Below are positions 33,368 to 33,595 of a stretch of DNA of 33,595 bases, in pieces. The position numbers and the translations under genes were made by a program. The stretch is taken from NCBI GenBank assembly GCA_965661165.1, contig CBFICL010000012.1:1-33595 (forward strand), given 5' to 3'. A model generated the notes under the pieces. It worked only from the letters and a program-made list of their open reading frames with translations. It was not told the DNA's origin and did no database searches. Numbering within the stretch: the stretch's first letter is position 1; every line of letters begins with the position of its first letter. Source of the stretch: Hepatobacter sp965661165 (GTDB lineage Bacteria; Pseudomonadota; Alphaproteobacteria; Holosporales; Hepatobacteraceae).

Positions 33368-33595
33368 ATGAGCGATATTCAATCAGACATCCAGAACCAC
33401 AAAATTGTCCTTTATATGAAAGGCACACCCGACATGCCACAATGTGGTTTTTCAAGCTATGTGTGCGCCGTACTTAAACATTTCAACGTTTCTTTTTTGG
33501 CGCGCAATGTCCTCGAAGACCCCGCACTACGTGAAGATATTAAAACCTTTAGCAACTGGCCCACCCTTCCTCAGCTCTATATAGACAGCCAATTT
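33368..33595 (+). CDS. monothiol CGFS glutaredoxin, N-terminal part (cut by window edge)
   Basis: The frame opens at 33368 and runs off the window after 76 residues. It begins MSDIQSDIQ and contains VLYMKGTPDMPQCGFSSY, with the CGFS active site (Cys26) of monothiol glutaredoxins of the GrxD/Grx4 type. These proteins carry 2Fe-2S clusters and help deliver them, with glutathione and often BolA proteins. The later WPTLPQLYID also fits the family. About 30 further residues are missing. The gene usually sits beside bolA in alphaproteobacteria, which may lie past the end. Confidence 0.93.
   Translation, partial: MSDIQSDIQNHKIVLYMKGTPDMPQCGFSSYVCAVLKHFNVSFLARNVLEDPALREDIKTFSNWPTLPQLYIDSQF

Overview
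The window looks like part of a chromosome of a host-associated alphaproteobacterium, most like the Holosporales/Rickettsiales type of intracellular bacterium. That placement is inference. It rests on the DUF4167-clpB gene pair (DUF4167 is typical of Alphaproteobacteria), a 5S rRNA gene that is not next to 23S, a lone pair of type VI secretion genes, many orphan proteins with signal peptides, and tight packing in which genes run into each other at their 3' ends. Kdo activation (kdsB), peptidoglycan genes (dapB, a D,D-carboxypeptidase) and an outer-membrane barrel show a Gram-negative envelope with LPS and a wall.

Layout. 1-2144 (minus): DUF4167 protein followed by clpB, which is cut by the window edge. 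2333-6001 (plus): a small cysteine-rich secreted protein, then lpdA, a PBP5-like carboxypeptidase and tmk, closed by a hairpin terminator. 6021-10772 (minus): two large orphan secreted proteins flanking an SbtA-like permease. The second orphan ends in what looks like a HicA-like domain. 10896-15432: tRNA-Leu(CAA), rpoN (plus), then holB and an ABC exporter (minus) whose nucleotide-binding domain is degenerate, then tRNA-Ala(GGC). 15483-17727: fumC (minus) and kdsB (plus), divergent. 17724-22436 (minus): six consecutive orphan secreted proteins, several built of histidine-rich amphipathic helices. One carries clear 11-residue repeats. 22802-23665 (plus): another orphan secreted protein. 23655-24863 (minus): hemW. 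24954-27823 (plus): tssF and tssG. 27796-30369 (minus): accB-accC-dapB. 30482-31325: a small basic secreted protein, a solitary 5S rRNA (minus) with its own promoter-like sequence, and an outer-membrane barrel protein. 32073-33595: an aspartate aminotransferase (minus) and the start of a CGFS glutaredoxin (plus).

The housekeeping genes are ordinary: fatty-acid initiation, lysine/DAP synthesis, wall trimming, DNA replication, heme delivery. The unusual part is the export-bound material. About a dozen proteins carry Sec-type N-termini, most without a family I recognise. The strongest candidate for an undescribed system is the 18.8-22.4 kb array of small secreted amphipathic-helix proteins. It may act at membranes, but nothing in the sequence proves its role or its link to the T6SS genes.
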